Position numbers and translations under genes: made by a program. Shown here in pieces: positions 9,656 through 19,241 of a stretch of DNA of 64,000 nucleotides (positions are counted from its first letter, which is position 1; each line of letters begins with the position of its first letter). The notes under the pieces were generated by a model, which had not been told where the DNA came from, made no database searches, and worked only from the letters and a program-made list of their open reading frames with translations. The stretch comes from Marixanthomonas sp002364245 (GTDB taxonomy: Bacteria; Bacteroidota; Bacteroidia; Flavobacteriales; Flavobacteriaceae): NCBI GenBank assembly GCA_963973455.1, contig CAXAZF010000001.1, positions 186,001 to 250,000 of the forward strand, in the 5' to 3' direction.

Positions 9656-10471
9656 TTATTCTTCGTCAAAAGCTTCTATAACAGCATCACTAACACCAAC
9701 ATTAGAAAAGCCTCCGTCATTATATAAATTTTGAAGGGTTACTCGTTTGGTTAAATCACTAAATAATGAAATTGTATAATTAGCACAGTCTATTGCTGTT
9801 GCGTTTCCTAATGGTGACATTTTATCCGCATATGAAATAAACCCGTCAAACCCTTTTACACCTTTTCCAGCCGTGGTAGGTGTAGGTGATTGCGAAATGG
9901 TATTTACGCGCACCTTTTTATCTCTTCCGAAGAAATATCCAAAACTTCTTGCTATAGATTCTAAATAGGCTTTATTGTCGGCCATATCGTTATAGTCAGG
10001 AAATACACGCTGAGCAGCCATATAGGTGAGAGCCACAATACTTCCCCACTCGTTCATCGCATCTTTATTGTACAAAACGTTCATAGTTTTATGAAAAGAC
10101 ACAGCAGATATGTCCCAACCTTTATGAGTCCAATCGTAGTTTTGATCCGTATAATGTTTGCCTTTTCGAACGTTTACAGACATCCCAATAGAGTGTAGTA
10201 CAAAATCGAGTTTACCCCCTAAAATTTCGGTTGCTTTCTCAACTAAGTTTTCTAAATCCTCCATATTGGTTGCATCTGCAGGGATAATCTCAGAATTCGT
10301 CTTTTTTGCCAATTCATTTATCTGTCCCATCCGCAGTGCGATTGGTGCATTGGTTAATACAAATTTTCCACCTTCTTCGTGAACGCGTTCCGCAGTTTTC
10401 CATGCAATGGAGTTTTCATCTAAGGCGCCAAAAATAATTCCTCGTTTTCCTTTTAATAAATTATATGACAT
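9656..10471 (-). CDS. fabI: Enoyl-[acyl-carrier-protein] reductase (NADH), FabI type
   Basis: 271 residues, the usual length. It catalyses the last reduction of each fatty-acid elongation cycle in the cytosol. The SDR nucleotide-binding start is GKRGIIFGALDENSIAW. The FabI active-site segment TYMAAQRVFPDYNDMADNK carries the two tyrosines and the lysine at Y-x6-K spacing (near residues 155-172), and the substrate loop segment SPTPTTAGKGVKGF follows. It is downstream of recN with a 117-nt gap, so it may have its own promoter, but no clear one was seen. A strong terminator follows. Confidence 0.96.
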   Translation of the reverse strand: MSYNLLKGKRGIIFGALDENSIAWKTAERVHEEGGKFVLTNAPIALRMGQINELAKKTNSEIIPADATNMEDLENLVEKATEILGGKLDFVLHSIGMSVNVRKGKHYTDQNYDWTHKGWDISAVSFHKTMNVLYNKDAMNEWGSIVALTYMAAQRVFPDYNDMADNKAYLESIARSFGYFFGRDKKVRVNTISQSPTPTTAGKGVKGFDGFISYADKMSPLGNATAIDCANYTISLFSDLTKRVTLQNLYNDGGFSNVGVSDAVIEAFDEE

Positions 10472-10588
10472 GTTCTATTGGGTTTTTGATTATTGATTTA
10501 TTAAGTGATTATCAATTACAATCAAGTGATTTATATTTTTAAAATTTGAAATCTATAATATTAAATACTAAACAGTAAAGATACAGTT

Positions 10589-12241
10589 TTAATTCAGTAA
10601 TTCTTTTGCATGTGCTAAGGCAGAATCTGTTACATTTTTTCCTCCTATCATTTGTGCAATCTCCACAATACGTTCTTCCTGCGACAAGGTTTTTAAATGA
10701 GTTTCCGTAACATTATTTATATCTTCTTTGTATACCTTTATATGTTGTGCACCTTTCGAGGCTATTTGTGGCAAGTGCGTGATGCTTACCAATTGCATTC
10801 CGCGGCTCATAACATCCATAATAGCAGCCATTTTATTGGCAATTTCACCCGAAACTCCCGAGTCTATTTCATCAAAAATGAGAGTTGGTAACGTTTGATA
10901 TTCTGCCAAAACAGCTTTTACCGCCAGCATAATACGGCTCATTTCGCCTCCAGAAGCCACCTTTTTTATGGAACCCATCGTTGTGCCTTTATTGGCGGTA
11001 AATAACAGCTCGAGCGTGTCTGTGCCGTTTTCACGGAGATTTTCAGTGGCTGTTAGCTTAAAATCAAAACGAGCATTTGGCAAACCAAGTTTTGCTAAAA
11101 TAGCTTCTAGTTTTTCTTGTAACTTAGGAATGACCGCCTCACGCGACTTGTGAATGGCCTTCCCGGTTTTTCGTACTTCTTTATTTAAAGTGATAACCTC
11201 CTGTTCCAATGTTTCAATACGGGAATCAAGGTTGGTGGTGTCGGTTATGTTAGCCTCAAGCGCATTTTTAATTTCTACTAATTCTGAAACGGTCGCTACA
11301 TTATGTTTTTGTTGTAACTTATGTAAGATTTGCAGTTTCTCGTTAATATTGAGTAGCTCCTGCGGATCAGCTTCAACCGACGTTGCTATTTGTTCAGTTT
11401 CTTCGTTTAAATCATCTAATTCGATAATCACACTGTTTAAACGTTCCCAAAGTGCATGATACACCGAGCCATAACTTTTTAATTGGCTTAATGCAGCACG
11501 AGCTTCTTTGGCGGTTTCCATTGTGCCTATTTGTTCTTCAGAATACAATTGAACTACTTTTGAAAGCGTTTCTTGTATTTCCTCGGCGTTGCTAAGCGTT
11601 TCATAGGTTTCTTCTAACTCTGCTTGATCTATGCCTTCTAGATTGGCTTCTTCCAATTCGGTAAACAAAAAGGTGTTGTAGTCTATTTCTTTGGAAGCTT
11701 CGATTTTTTTAAGTTTCGCTTCTTCCAATGCTTTGGCTGTAAACCTATATGATTGCAATTGTTCAGAATAGGTGCTTTTAAGAGACATATTTTCTGCCAA
11801 CGCATCGATTACTTGCATTTGGTAGTTTTCTTCAGCTAAAGAAAGCGTTTCATGTTGACTGTGAATATCGACCAAGTAAGGCCCAACAGCTTGTAATTGT
11901 GATAAGGTTACTGGCGTATCATTAATGAAGGCTCGTGATTTACCACTTGGCAAAATTTCTCTTCTTATGATGGTGAGCGCATCATAATCCAAGTCGTTTT
12001 CTTCAAAAAGAGTTTGTAATTTAAATTTTTCGATAGCAAATTCAGCTTCTATCACACACTTTTTTGAAGCATCTTTCATGCTATTTAAATCGGCCCGTTT
12101 ACCTAACACCAAGGATAATGCACCCAATAAAATAGATTTTCCCGCTCCAGTTTCCCCAGTAATAATAGTCAATCCACCCTTGAAATCCATACGGATATCA
12201 TCGATTAGGGCATAATTTTTAATGGCTAAAGTCGTAATCAC
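10589..12241 (-). CDS. recN: DNA repair protein RecN
   Basis: 550 residues, full length for this SMC-like ATPase that acts in double-strand break repair. Walker A is GETGAGKSILLGALSLVLGK near residue 29. Long coiled-coil arms occupy about 155-370. The C-terminal ATPase lobe shows the signature VASGGEMSRIMLAVK and Walker B LIFDEIDSGVSGEIA, followed by the ITHLPQIA switch segment. It is the last gene of the bamD-rpoZ-coaBC-porD-recN series, 101 nt after the porD-like gene. Confidence 0.96.
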   Translation of the reverse strand: MITTLAIKNYALIDDIRMDFKGGLTIITGETGAGKSILLGALSLVLGKRADLNSMKDASKKCVIEAEFAIEKFKLQTLFEENDLDYDALTIIRREILPSGKSRAFINDTPVTLSQLQAVGPYLVDIHSQHETLSLAEENYQMQVIDALAENMSLKSTYSEQLQSYRFTAKALEEAKLKKIEASKEIDYNTFLFTELEEANLEGIDQAELEETYETLSNAEEIQETLSKVVQLYSEEQIGTMETAKEARAALSQLKSYGSVYHALWERLNSVIIELDDLNEETEQIATSVEADPQELLNINEKLQILHKLQQKHNVATVSELVEIKNALEANITDTTNLDSRIETLEQEVITLNKEVRKTGKAIHKSREAVIPKLQEKLEAILAKLGLPNARFDFKLTATENLRENGTDTLELLFTANKGTTMGSIKKVASGGEMSRIMLAVKAVLAEYQTLPTLIFDEIDSGVSGEIANKMAAIMDVMSRGMQLVSITHLPQIASKGAQHIKVYKEDINNVTETHLKTLSQEERIVEIAQMIGGKNVTDSALAHAKELLN

Positions 12242-12342
12242 TGGTATAAAATAAGATTTTCCGGTATTAAAAATACGGTTTTGAAAACGATTTTAAATGT
12301 AAAATGAAGTTTTTACAACAACAAGGAAAATAAGAAAATTGA

Positions 12343-13233
12343 TCAATATTTAATTTCGCTCCAATTGCTTCTTTTAGTCGGAGCCAATTTATTTAGGTTC
12401 TCAACCAATTTTACAATATCCACATTTGGGCCACCACTAAAAACAGCCTGTATTTCATCACTTTTTGCATCAAAAAAAGTACGGATTAAGTATGAATTTG
12501 GTCTTCGATTATTAATCTGCGCCAAAGTTTCAATCGCATCAGTAATTCCTTTTTTGGCATCTTTTGGGCTTTGCACCATTAAATCTAATCCTTTTCTGTG
12601 GTAATCATACATAGCTGTATGAAATTCTTGATACACATTTGAAATTGCAGCCTCATTGTATCGGTAGCGAGTTTGTGTACCATCGGTTGGTTTCCAACCT
12701 GCAAAGTTACTCGAAGCAGCCGTGGTTACAATTTGCTTTGCTGTTTCAAAATACTCGTCTCCACCGTTCAGCTCAAAGGTATCAGCATCTAAACCGATGA
12801 TGGTATACACGTGATATGCAATGACAGATATTAAATTAGAGCTAAATGTATTCAAGTTAAAATTTAATGGTTGAAACTCCGTATAATCAAAACTAAACTG
12901 ACGGTCATTATAATTATAGATTGGCGAATTATAGCTTGAACCATAAACCGGTCTAGAAGCCTGAATTTGAATAGTTGCCGTAAACGAATTGGATTCAAAA
13001 CCAGAAACGATAATTGACATATTGCAATCGATTCGCTCTTGATTTTTAAATACTTTATTGGTCCATTTAGTATTATTTACAAAATCGGTCAATTCCTGTT
13101 GAAGCGTCCTGAATACCTGTAAGTTGGGCTGTCCAGTTTGTTCGGCATCTACGGTTACACTACAATTAAGCTCTTGTGCTTGAGTAGAAAGTGAAAGAAT
13201 AAAAACGGAAAGTATAAGTATAAGTTTACGCAT
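12343..13233 (-). CDS. porD: DUF4835 family protein, PorD-like T9SS component
   Basis: 296 residues with a clear signal peptide (MRKLILILSVFILSLSTQAQ). The mature start ELNCSVTVDAEQTGQPNLQVFRTL and the SRPVYGSSYNSPIYNYND stretch are characteristic of the DUF4835 family, usually named PorD and linked to type IX secretion; its biochemical role is not established. It overlaps the end of coaBC by 8 bp and precedes recN, the conserved flavobacterial order. Confidence 0.85.
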   Translation of the reverse strand: MRKLILILSVFILSLSTQAQELNCSVTVDAEQTGQPNLQVFRTLQQELTDFVNNTKWTNKVFKNQERIDCNMSIIVSGFESNSFTATIQIQASRPVYGSSYNSPIYNYNDRQFSFDYTEFQPLNFNLNTFSSNLISVIAYHVYTIIGLDADTFELNGGDEYFETAKQIVTTAASSNFAGWKPTDGTQTRYRYNEAAISNVYQEFHTAMYDYHRKGLDLMVQSPKDAKKGITDAIETLAQINNRRPNSYLIRTFFDAKSDEIQAVFSGGPNVDIVKLVENLNKLAPTKRSNWSEIKY

Positions 13234-14437
13234 CTAATTGTTCTATAATGTATTGTAAAATATCGTTTGCGACTTCGGTCTTTGGTTTAACAGAAAAAGC
13301 TTGCACTTTATTGTGTTTATCTATTAAAGTCACTTTGTTCGTGTCTGCTTTAAACCCGGCCCCTTTGTCTTTGAGCGAATTTAACACAATTAAATCTAAA
13401 TTCTTTTTTTTGAGTTTGCTTTTTGCATTTTCAAGCTCGTTTTGAGTTTCCAGTGCAAAACCAGTTAAAAATTGATGTTTTTTTATTTCACCTAACGATT
13501 TTAAAATATCTTGTGTTTTTTCTAACTGAATCGTCAATGTAGCATCATTCTTTTTTATTTTTTCTGAAGCAACATCTTTCGGTCTATAATCTGCTACTGC
13601 GGCACTTAAAATGGCAATATCACAGCTAGCAAAATGTTTATGGACAGCTTGGTACATTTCTTCTGCTGAAGTAACTGAAATCACCTCAACAAGACTATGA
13701 TATAAACTTAAACTTACAGGACCAGAAACCAATACCACTTTAGCACCTAGCTTTGCAGCTGTTTCAGCAATGGCATATCCCATTTTCCCGCTAGAATGAT
13801 TGCCTATAAAACGAACGGGGTCGATGGCTTCATAAGTAGGACCAGCTGTAATCAATACTTTTTTACCGTGTAAAGGTGATTTGTTTTGAATATCGGTTTC
13901 TAAAAAAGATATAATATGCTCAGGTTCTGCCATACGGCCTTTTCCTGACAAACCACTTGCTAATTCACCTTCTTCGGCGGGAATTTGAATATTCCCAAAA
14001 GAATTTAATTTATTGAAAGTTTCAGTAGTACTGGGATGTTTGTGCATATCCAAATCCATCGCAGGAGCATAATAAACAGGACATTTAGCTGAAAGATAGG
14101 TAGCTAACAGTAAGTTATCACTGGTTCCATTCGCCATTTTAGACAGGGTGTTAGCTGTTGCTGGCGCTATCACAAATAAATCAGCCCAAAGGGCTAACTC
14201 AACGTGGTTATTCCATTGGGCATTTTCATCATCTTCATTGGTAAAAGAGGAAAAAACTTCGTTTTTAGAAAGTGTGGAAAGTGTAAGTGGAGTGACAAAA
14301 TCCTTAGCTGAAGGCGTCATTACAACTTTAACATTAGCGTTTTTTTTCACTAACAACCTAACCAAAAAAGCAGCCTTATAAGCGGCAATACCGGCTGTAA
14401 CACCAAGCAACACATTTTTACCGCTTAAAACAGACAT
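13226..14437 (-). CDS. coaBC: Bifunctional phosphopantothenoylcysteine decarboxylase/synthetase CoaBC
   Basis: 403 residues, the fused form. The N-terminal CoaC flavoprotein half shows GVTAGIAAYKAAFLVRLL, NHVELALWADLFVIAPATAN and YYAPAMDLDM (about 1-180). The C-terminal CoaB half shows ITAGPTYEAIDPVRFIGNHS followed by SGKMGYAIA and SAAVADYRPK (about 195-400). It condenses 4'-phosphopantothenate with cysteine and decarboxylates the product on the way to coenzyme A. It starts 4 nt after the rpoZ-like stop and overlaps porD by 8 bp, so it is within an operon. Confidence 0.95.
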   Translation of the reverse strand: MSVLSGKNVLLGVTAGIAAYKAAFLVRLLVKKNANVKVVMTPSAKDFVTPLTLSTLSKNEVFSSFTNEDDENAQWNNHVELALWADLFVIAPATANTLSKMANGTSDNLLLATYLSAKCPVYYAPAMDLDMHKHPSTTETFNKLNSFGNIQIPAEEGELASGLSGKGRMAEPEHIISFLETDIQNKSPLHGKKVLITAGPTYEAIDPVRFIGNHSSGKMGYAIAETAAKLGAKVVLVSGPVSLSLYHSLVEVISVTSAEEMYQAVHKHFASCDIAILSAAVADYRPKDVASEKIKKNDATLTIQLEKTQDILKSLGEIKKHQFLTGFALETQNELENAKSKLKKKNLDLIVLNSLKDKGAGFKADTNKVTLIDKHNKVQAFSVKPKTEVANDILQYIIEQLDA

Positions 14438-14441
14438 GTTT

Positions 14442-14777
14442 TTACTTATCTAGTTCTTCTTCCTTTGTATTACGGTAGTAAATTTTGTCGTTTAACCACT
14501 CCTCTACTGCAAGTGCGTGAGGTTTTGGTAAACGTTCGTAAAATTTAGAAACTTCAATTTGTTCCTTGTTTTCAAAAATTTCCTCCAAACTATCATTGTA
14601 CGTAGCAAACTCATCTAGTTTTTCAAGTAATTCTTTCTTGATGTCACCATTAATTTGCGTAGCTCGCTTTGAAATAATGGAAATTGCCTCGTAAATGTTC
14701 TCAGTTGGCGCGTCAATTTTGTTCTTATCAATGGTCGTTGTATTGATAGGAGCTTCAGAATTTTTAATATCGATCAT
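14442..14777 (-). CDS. rpoZ: RNA polymerase omega-like subunit (Bacteroidota type)
   Basis: 111 residues from the ATG at 14777 (MIDIKNSEAPINTTT), which has AAGGA just upstream and does not overlap bamD; a longer reading would run into bamD. The segment NIYEAISIISKRATQINGDIK matches the omega core, in which the helix AxxxSxRAxQI packs on the beta' subunit. Omega helps RNA polymerase assemble. It sits between bamD (10 nt before) and coaBC (4 nt after). Confidence 0.82.
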   Translation of the reverse strand: MIDIKNSEAPINTTTIDKNKIDAPTENIYEAISIISKRATQINGDIKKELLEKLDEFATYNDSLEEIFENKEQIEVSKFYERLPKPHALAVEEWLNDKIYYRNTKEEELDK

Positions 14778-14787
14778 AATCCTTGTT

Positions 14788-15606
14788 TTAACTTTTTTGT
14801 TCAGTTTCTGTTTGGCCCAAACGCTCAGCAATATCCTGTGCAATTATATCAGCTTCGGCCTTTAAATCTGTATCACTGTAATACTTTATAAATTTATTGT
14901 AATAATCTTGGGCGGTAACCAGTCGCTCTTCAACTAACGAAGGAACACTCCGTACAGCCAATTCGTAGGCTGCCTGTAATCTTCCAAAAAAGGCATCTTT
15001 CCTGTATTTCGAACCGGGATGGTCTGAAATGAAATTGTCGTACGATTCGATTGCTGGTCTGTAATCTCCAATGTATTCAGCTATTTTTAAATTTTGATTG
15101 GCAATTTCAATGTCTTTTTTCTCTAACTTCCCATTTAGTTCGGCCACCAAGGCGTTGGCTTCTGGTCTTTTCTCTGAATTGGGGTATTTATTGATGAAGC
15201 TTTGTAATTTTTCTAAAGCTTTATACGTATCCTCTTGGTCCAACGAATAACGTGGAGACAATTGAGAATAACTTTTGGCCGATTTGTACGCTGCAACTTC
15301 CACACTATCACTCTGTGGGTAGGATGTTTCAAAACGTTCAAATTGATATCCGGATAAATAATAATCTTCTAATTCGTAAAAAGTGTTGGCATATAAAAAC
15401 ATCAATCGTTCTGCTTGTGGTTTTCCACGATATACCGGTACAATTTGCTCAAAAAGCTTTAATGCTTTTTTATATTTCCCCTGCTTGTACAGAGAATCTG
15501 CCATAGTATATTTTTTCCCTGTATCATCCGAAGATAGTACCTTCTGGTATTCGCTACAGGAACTCAACATAATTACGGCAAAAAGCAATAAAATAATATT
15601 CTTCAT
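14788..15606 (-). CDS. bamD: Outer membrane protein assembly factor BamD
   Basis: 272 residues from the ATG at 15606, chosen because it gives a lipoprotein signal (MKNIILLLFAVIMLSSCSEY with lipobox LSSC) and lies about 12 nt past the predicted transcription start; the in-frame ATG at 15621 would be almost at that start. TPR-like helices follow (YKQGKYKKALKLFEQIVPVY, LMFLYANTFYELEDY, SKYRKDAFFGRLQAAY). BamD is the essential lipoprotein of the BAM complex that inserts beta-barrels. It heads the bamD-rpoZ-coaBC-porD-recN operon. Confidence 0.93.
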   Translation of the reverse strand: MKNIILLLFAVIMLSSCSEYQKVLSSDDTGKKYTMADSLYKQGKYKKALKLFEQIVPVYRGKPQAERLMFLYANTFYELEDYYLSGYQFERFETSYPQSDSVEVAAYKSAKSYSQLSPRYSLDQEDTYKALEKLQSFINKYPNSEKRPEANALVAELNGKLEKKDIEIANQNLKIAEYIGDYRPAIESYDNFISDHPGSKYRKDAFFGRLQAAYELAVRSVPSLVEERLVTAQDYYNKFIKYYSDTDLKAEADIIAQDIAERLGQTETEQKS

Positions 15607-15624
15607 AGTGTTAAAAAACATCGT

Positions 15625-15654
15625 GCAAAATTAGTGAATTAAATGGGATTACAA
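15625..15654 (-). promoter_or_regulatory. Promoter of the bamD operon
   Basis: On the minus strand a TTG (15652-15654), 18 nt of spacer and TAATTTTGC (15625-15633) match the Bacteroidota consensus TTTG-N19-TAnnTTTGC. A transcript from here would have about 12 nt of leader before bamD. Confidence 0.65.
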
Positions 15655-15741
15655 AAACTAAATATCGGGTTAAATTATTGTGTTAAAACTATAAAAAAGG
15701 ACATTTCAGAAAAGATTAACGATGTTTCCGGAAAACCAAGT

Positions 15742-16617
15742 CTATAACTCGTCGATAAAAGAAACGATTTTATTTTGTAAATACCCGCTGGCTTTTACCA
15801 ATGGCAAGCGCACCGTATCGCCACAAATGCCTAATTTTTTAAATACGGCTTTAATTCCGGCTGGGTTGCCTTCTTCAAAAATATAATTAATTGCAGGGGC
15901 TATTTTATAGTGGATTTTATAAGCTTCATCTACTTTTCTGTCCAATCCTAATTGAATCATAGTAGAAAACTCCTTTGGGAATCCTTCGCCTATAACTGAA
16001 ATCACTCCTGCACCGCCTGCTAATGTCATTGGCAAAGCAATCATATCGTCTCCGCTAATAACCAAAAAGTCGTCCGGTGTTCCGTCAATCATTCGCATCG
16101 CTTGAACCAAATCCCCAGCCGCTTCTTTTATACCAATGATATTTTTATGGTCTTTAGCTAATTGAATAACGGTTTCTGGAAGCATATTGGACGCTGTTCT
16201 ACCTGGAACATTATATAACACAATTGGCAAGGGAGCTTCTTTTGCGATAGCTGCAAAGTGATTGTAAATTCCTTCTTGCGTGGGTTTATTGTAAGCTGGC
16301 GAAACTGAAAGAATTGCGGTGAAAGCCGATAAATCCCTAGTTTTCATTTCTTCAATTACGGCTGCGGTATTGTTTCCGCCAATTCCTAAAACCAATGGCA
16401 GTTTGCCGTTGTTAGTTTCAACAATCGTGTTGATTACTACTTGCTTTTCATCATCACTTAAAGTAGCATTTTCGGCTGTGGTACCCATTACAACCAAATA
16501 ATTTGTACCGTTGTCAATATTGTAATTAACCACTTTTTTCAATCCTTCCACATCTACCGAAAAGTCTTCCTTAAAAGGTGTAATCAATGCGACTCCGGTT
16601 CCTATTAATTCTTTCAT
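15742..16617 (-). CDS. dapA: 4-hydroxy-tetrahydrodipicolinate synthase
   Basis: 291 residues, the usual length. It condenses pyruvate with aspartate semialdehyde, the first committed step of lysine and diaminopimelate synthesis. Motifs are the N-terminal GTGVALITPF, the substrate-binding GTTAENATLSDDE, the catalytic tyrosine in VLYNVPGRTASN and the Schiff-base lysine in IGIKEAAGD. It overlaps the preceding DUF6913-like gene by 4 bp, so both are translated from one mRNA. dapF elsewhere in the window acts in the same pathway. Confidence 0.96.
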   Translation of the reverse strand: MKELIGTGVALITPFKEDFSVDVEGLKKVVNYNIDNGTNYLVVMGTTAENATLSDDEKQVVINTIVETNNGKLPLVLGIGGNNTAAVIEEMKTRDLSAFTAILSVSPAYNKPTQEGIYNHFAAIAKEAPLPIVLYNVPGRTASNMLPETVIQLAKDHKNIIGIKEAAGDLVQAMRMIDGTPDDFLVISGDDMIALPMTLAGGAGVISVIGEGFPKEFSTMIQLGLDRKVDEAYKIHYKIAPAINYIFEEGNPAGIKAVFKKLGICGDTVRLPLVKASGYLQNKIVSFIDEL

Positions 16618-17132
16618 TTTAATTTATTTAATACAGTTAAATATTTTTTTAATTCAGTTTTAAAAGCTTCAATGTCGTTTATATCAATTTCTATCAAAAG
16701 GTCGAACAAACGAGGGTCGGCACCAGCAAAACCCACTTTAAAATTGGCATGACTCGCAGCAACCATTGCATCTAAAAAGTTATTCTTTTTAGTATAATAC
16801 CCAACTAAAACATCAAATTGTTTATCTATAAACTCTTGTGCGTTTTGGTTGTGCAATTCGCCTTTCCAGTTAAAATCCTTGTTGTGCAACTGGTTATGAC
16901 GTAACGAAGGAAGCTTTCGTTTCACTTCTAAAAAAGAAAAAACTTTTACGTCCTTAGGTTGTAACCCAAAATATTCTGAAAGATCATACAATTGCTCAAA
17001 ATCCTGAAATGTTGCTTCGTCCACTAAAAACCCCAATGTTTTTAATTGAGAATTTATTTCTGAAACATCCCGTTTATTCAGGTTGTGCTCTATCTTTTTA
17101 CGTAATGATCTATGTTTTAATTTTTCAAACAT
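16614..17132 (-). CDS. DUF6913-like conserved flavobacterial protein
   Basis: 172 residues starting MFEKLKHRSLRKKIEHNLNK. The ATG at 17132 was chosen over an in-frame TTG at 17156 because the latter lies inside the predicted -7 box. No signal peptide or membrane helix is visible. The middle (LVGYYTKKNNFLDAMVAASH) and end (FKTELKKYLTVLNKLK) resemble a family usually found beside dapA in Flavobacteria and labelled DUF6913; that name is from memory. Its function is unknown. The 4-bp overlap with dapA indicates translational coupling. Confidence 0.7.
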   Translation of the reverse strand: MFEKLKHRSLRKKIEHNLNKRDVSEINSQLKTLGFLVDEATFQDFEQLYDLSEYFGLQPKDVKVFSFLEVKRKLPSLRHNQLHNKDFNWKGELHNQNAQEFIDKQFDVLVGYYTKKNNFLDAMVAASHANFKVGFAGADPRLFDLLIEIDINDIEAFKTELKKYLTVLNKLK

Positions 17133-17153
17133 GAGCCTTATTAGCTTCTCCCA

Positions 17154-17161
17154 CAAAAGTA
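17154..17161 (-). promoter_or_regulatory. -7 box of the DUF6913-dapA operon
   Basis: TACTTTTG on the minus strand matches TAnnTTTG exactly, about 21 nt upstream of the ATG at 17132. No convincing -33 TTTG was seen. Confidence 0.45.
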
Positions 17162-17191
17162 CGGGTTTCAGCTACATTTTTAAAATGGTTT

Positions 17192-19186
17192 TCAGGAAAT
17201 CATTTCTAAGAAATCGTCTTCTGAAATAATAGGCACCCCAAGGTTTTCCGCTTTTGTTTTTTTGCTCGGCCCCATATTATCGCCAGCAACCACATAATTG
17301 GTTTTTCCTGAAATAGAACCTGATACTTTCCCCCCGTTATCTTCAATCAGTTTTTTTAATTCAGTTCTAGATACTTTATGAAACACACCTGAAACCACGA
17401 AAGTGTCACTGTTTAATTTGTCGGTTTGGTTAGCCAGTTTTTCTGCTGAAATTGCCAATTGAACTCCGTACCCCTTTAATCGTTCTATAACCAACTTATT
17501 TTCTTCGGAAGCAAAAAAGGAAACGACACTTTCTGCAATGCGATCGCCTATTTCATCTACTGAAATCAATTGCTCTTCAGTTGCAGTTGAAAGTGCATCA
17601 ATGGCTTTGTAATGTTTTGCTAGTTTTTTAGCGACTGTTTCACCCACATAGCGAATACCTAAAGCAAATAAAACCCGCTCAAATGGAATCTGTTTAGAAG
17701 CCTCAATACCATTTATTAAGTTCTCGGCGCTTTTATCTGCCATTCGCTCTAACGGAAGTACATCTTCTTTACTTAAATCGTATAAATCGGCATAGTTATT
17801 AATTAACCCGTTGTTGACCAATAAAGCTACGGTTTCACCTCCCAATCCCTCAATATCCATCGCTTTTCGGGAAATAAAATGCTGAATACGACCAATTATT
17901 TGCGGCGGACATCCTTCTGTATTGGGACAATAATGCTGTGCTTCACCTTCTTTTCTTCTAAGTTCCGTGTCGCATTCCGGGCATCTAGTTCTGTAGGCTG
18001 TTGGTTCAGAATTCGGATCGCGCTGCGTAAAATCAACCCCTATAATTTTCGGAATGATTTCACCTCCTTTTTCTACAAAAACGGTATCACCTTCCCGAAT
18101 ATCCAGTTTTTCAATTTGATCGGCATTGTGTAACGAAGCTCTTTTTACAATCGTGCCAGCCAACTCAACAGGTTCTAAATTGGCTACCGGCGTAATCGCT
18201 CCCGTTCGGCCAACTTGATAGGTGATAGTATTAAGTTTTGTGGAAACCTGTTCGGCTTTAAACTTATAGGCTATCGCCCAGCGTGGCGCTTTGGCCGTGT
18301 AACCTAATTCTTCTTGTTGGTAGAGACTGTTTACTTTTACAACAACTCCGTCGGTTTCATACGGCAAATCGTGACGGTGAATATCCCAATAATTTACAAA
18401 TTTTAAAACCTCATCAATACTTTTGGTCAGTTTGGCAACACTGGGGACTTTAAAACCCCAATCACGTGCTTTTTCAAGACTTTCAAATTGTGTAGTAAAA
18501 GGCAACCGATTTGCTTTAATACTGTACAACAAACACTCTAACGGACGCTTGGCCACTTCGCTGCTATCTTGAAGCTTTAAACTTCCTGAAGCCGTGTTAC
18601 GTGGATTTCGGTACGGTTCTTCACCAGCTTCTACCCGTTCGGCATTCATTTGGGCAAAGCCTTCAAATGGCAGAACTATTTCGCCACGTATTTCGAACTT
18701 TGGCGGAAAGTCACCTTTCAGTTTTAATGGAACGGAATTAATTGTTTTTACGTTGGTGGTAACATCATCTCCTTGAAAACCATCACCTCGTGTTACAGCT
18801 TTCTGTAGCATTCCATTTTCATAGGTTAAATTTATGGAAGCACCATCGTATTTAAGTTCGCAAACATATTCTACAGGGCCATCAACCAATTTTTTAATTC
18901 TAGTTTCCCAATCTTCCAAGTCTTCTTTTGAATAGGAATTTGATAACGAATACATTCGGTATTCATGCGCTACGGTCTCAAAGTTTTTGGTCACTTGTCC
19001 ACCTACTCTTAATGTAGGGGAATTAGCGTCGTAAAATTCAGGATGTTTATCTTCTAATTCTTGAAGCTGTTTCAGTTTTTGATCGAATTCAAAATCTGAA
19101 ATAGTAGGATTATCTTGTACGTAGTAGTTGTAATTATGCTTGCGAAGCTCCTCGCGAAGTTGGTTGATTTGCTGTTCCGTATTCAT
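17192..19186 (-). CDS. ligA: NAD+-dependent DNA ligase LigA
   Basis: 664 residues, full length. It seals nicks during replication and repair using NAD+. The adenylation motif is CELKYDGAS (catalytic Lys near residue 115). The OB fold carries QVGRTGAITPVANLEPV, the Cys4 zinc finger is CPECDTELRR...HYCPNTEGCP near residues 400-425, helix-hairpin-helix repeats follow, and a C-terminal BRCT domain (SDTFVVSGVFHKVSRTEL) is present. A TATATTTG box ends 5 nt before the ATG, so the mRNA may be leaderless. Confidence 0.97.
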   Translation of the reverse strand: MNTEQQINQLREELRKHNYNYYVQDNPTISDFEFDQKLKQLQELEDKHPEFYDANSPTLRVGGQVTKNFETVAHEYRMYSLSNSYSKEDLEDWETRIKKLVDGPVEYVCELKYDGASINLTYENGMLQKAVTRGDGFQGDDVTTNVKTINSVPLKLKGDFPPKFEIRGEIVLPFEGFAQMNAERVEAGEEPYRNPRNTASGSLKLQDSSEVAKRPLECLLYSIKANRLPFTTQFESLEKARDWGFKVPSVAKLTKSIDEVLKFVNYWDIHRHDLPYETDGVVVKVNSLYQQEELGYTAKAPRWAIAYKFKAEQVSTKLNTITYQVGRTGAITPVANLEPVELAGTIVKRASLHNADQIEKLDIREGDTVFVEKGGEIIPKIIGVDFTQRDPNSEPTAYRTRCPECDTELRRKEGEAQHYCPNTEGCPPQIIGRIQHFISRKAMDIEGLGGETVALLVNNGLINNYADLYDLSKEDVLPLERMADKSAENLINGIEASKQIPFERVLFALGIRYVGETVAKKLAKHYKAIDALSTATEEQLISVDEIGDRIAESVVSFFASEENKLVIERLKGYGVQLAISAEKLANQTDKLNSDTFVVSGVFHKVSRTELKKLIEDNGGKVSGSISGKTNYVVAGDNMGPSKKTKAENLGVPIISEDDFLEMIS

Positions 19187-19191
19187 ACCAA

Positions 19192-19199
19192 CAAATATA
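19192..19199 (-). promoter_or_regulatory. -7 box of ligA (TATATTTG)
   Basis: Exact TAnnTTTG match on the minus strand followed by TTGGT and the ATG at 19186. No strong -33 element is visible. It predicts a transcript starting at or within a few bases of the start codon. Confidence 0.4.
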
Positions 19200-19241
19200 A
19201 AGAATAGCCATTTGTTGTGTTACAGAATATTTCAGAAAAAA

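Noticed and set aside
14778..14843. Extended N-terminus of the omega-like protein
   Set aside because: It would overlap bamD and adds residues not typical of the family; the ATG at 14777 has an AAGGA sequence before it.
17133..17156. TTG start for the DUF6913-like gene
   Set aside because: The TTG lies inside the predicted TACTTTTG promoter box; the ATG at 17132 fits better.
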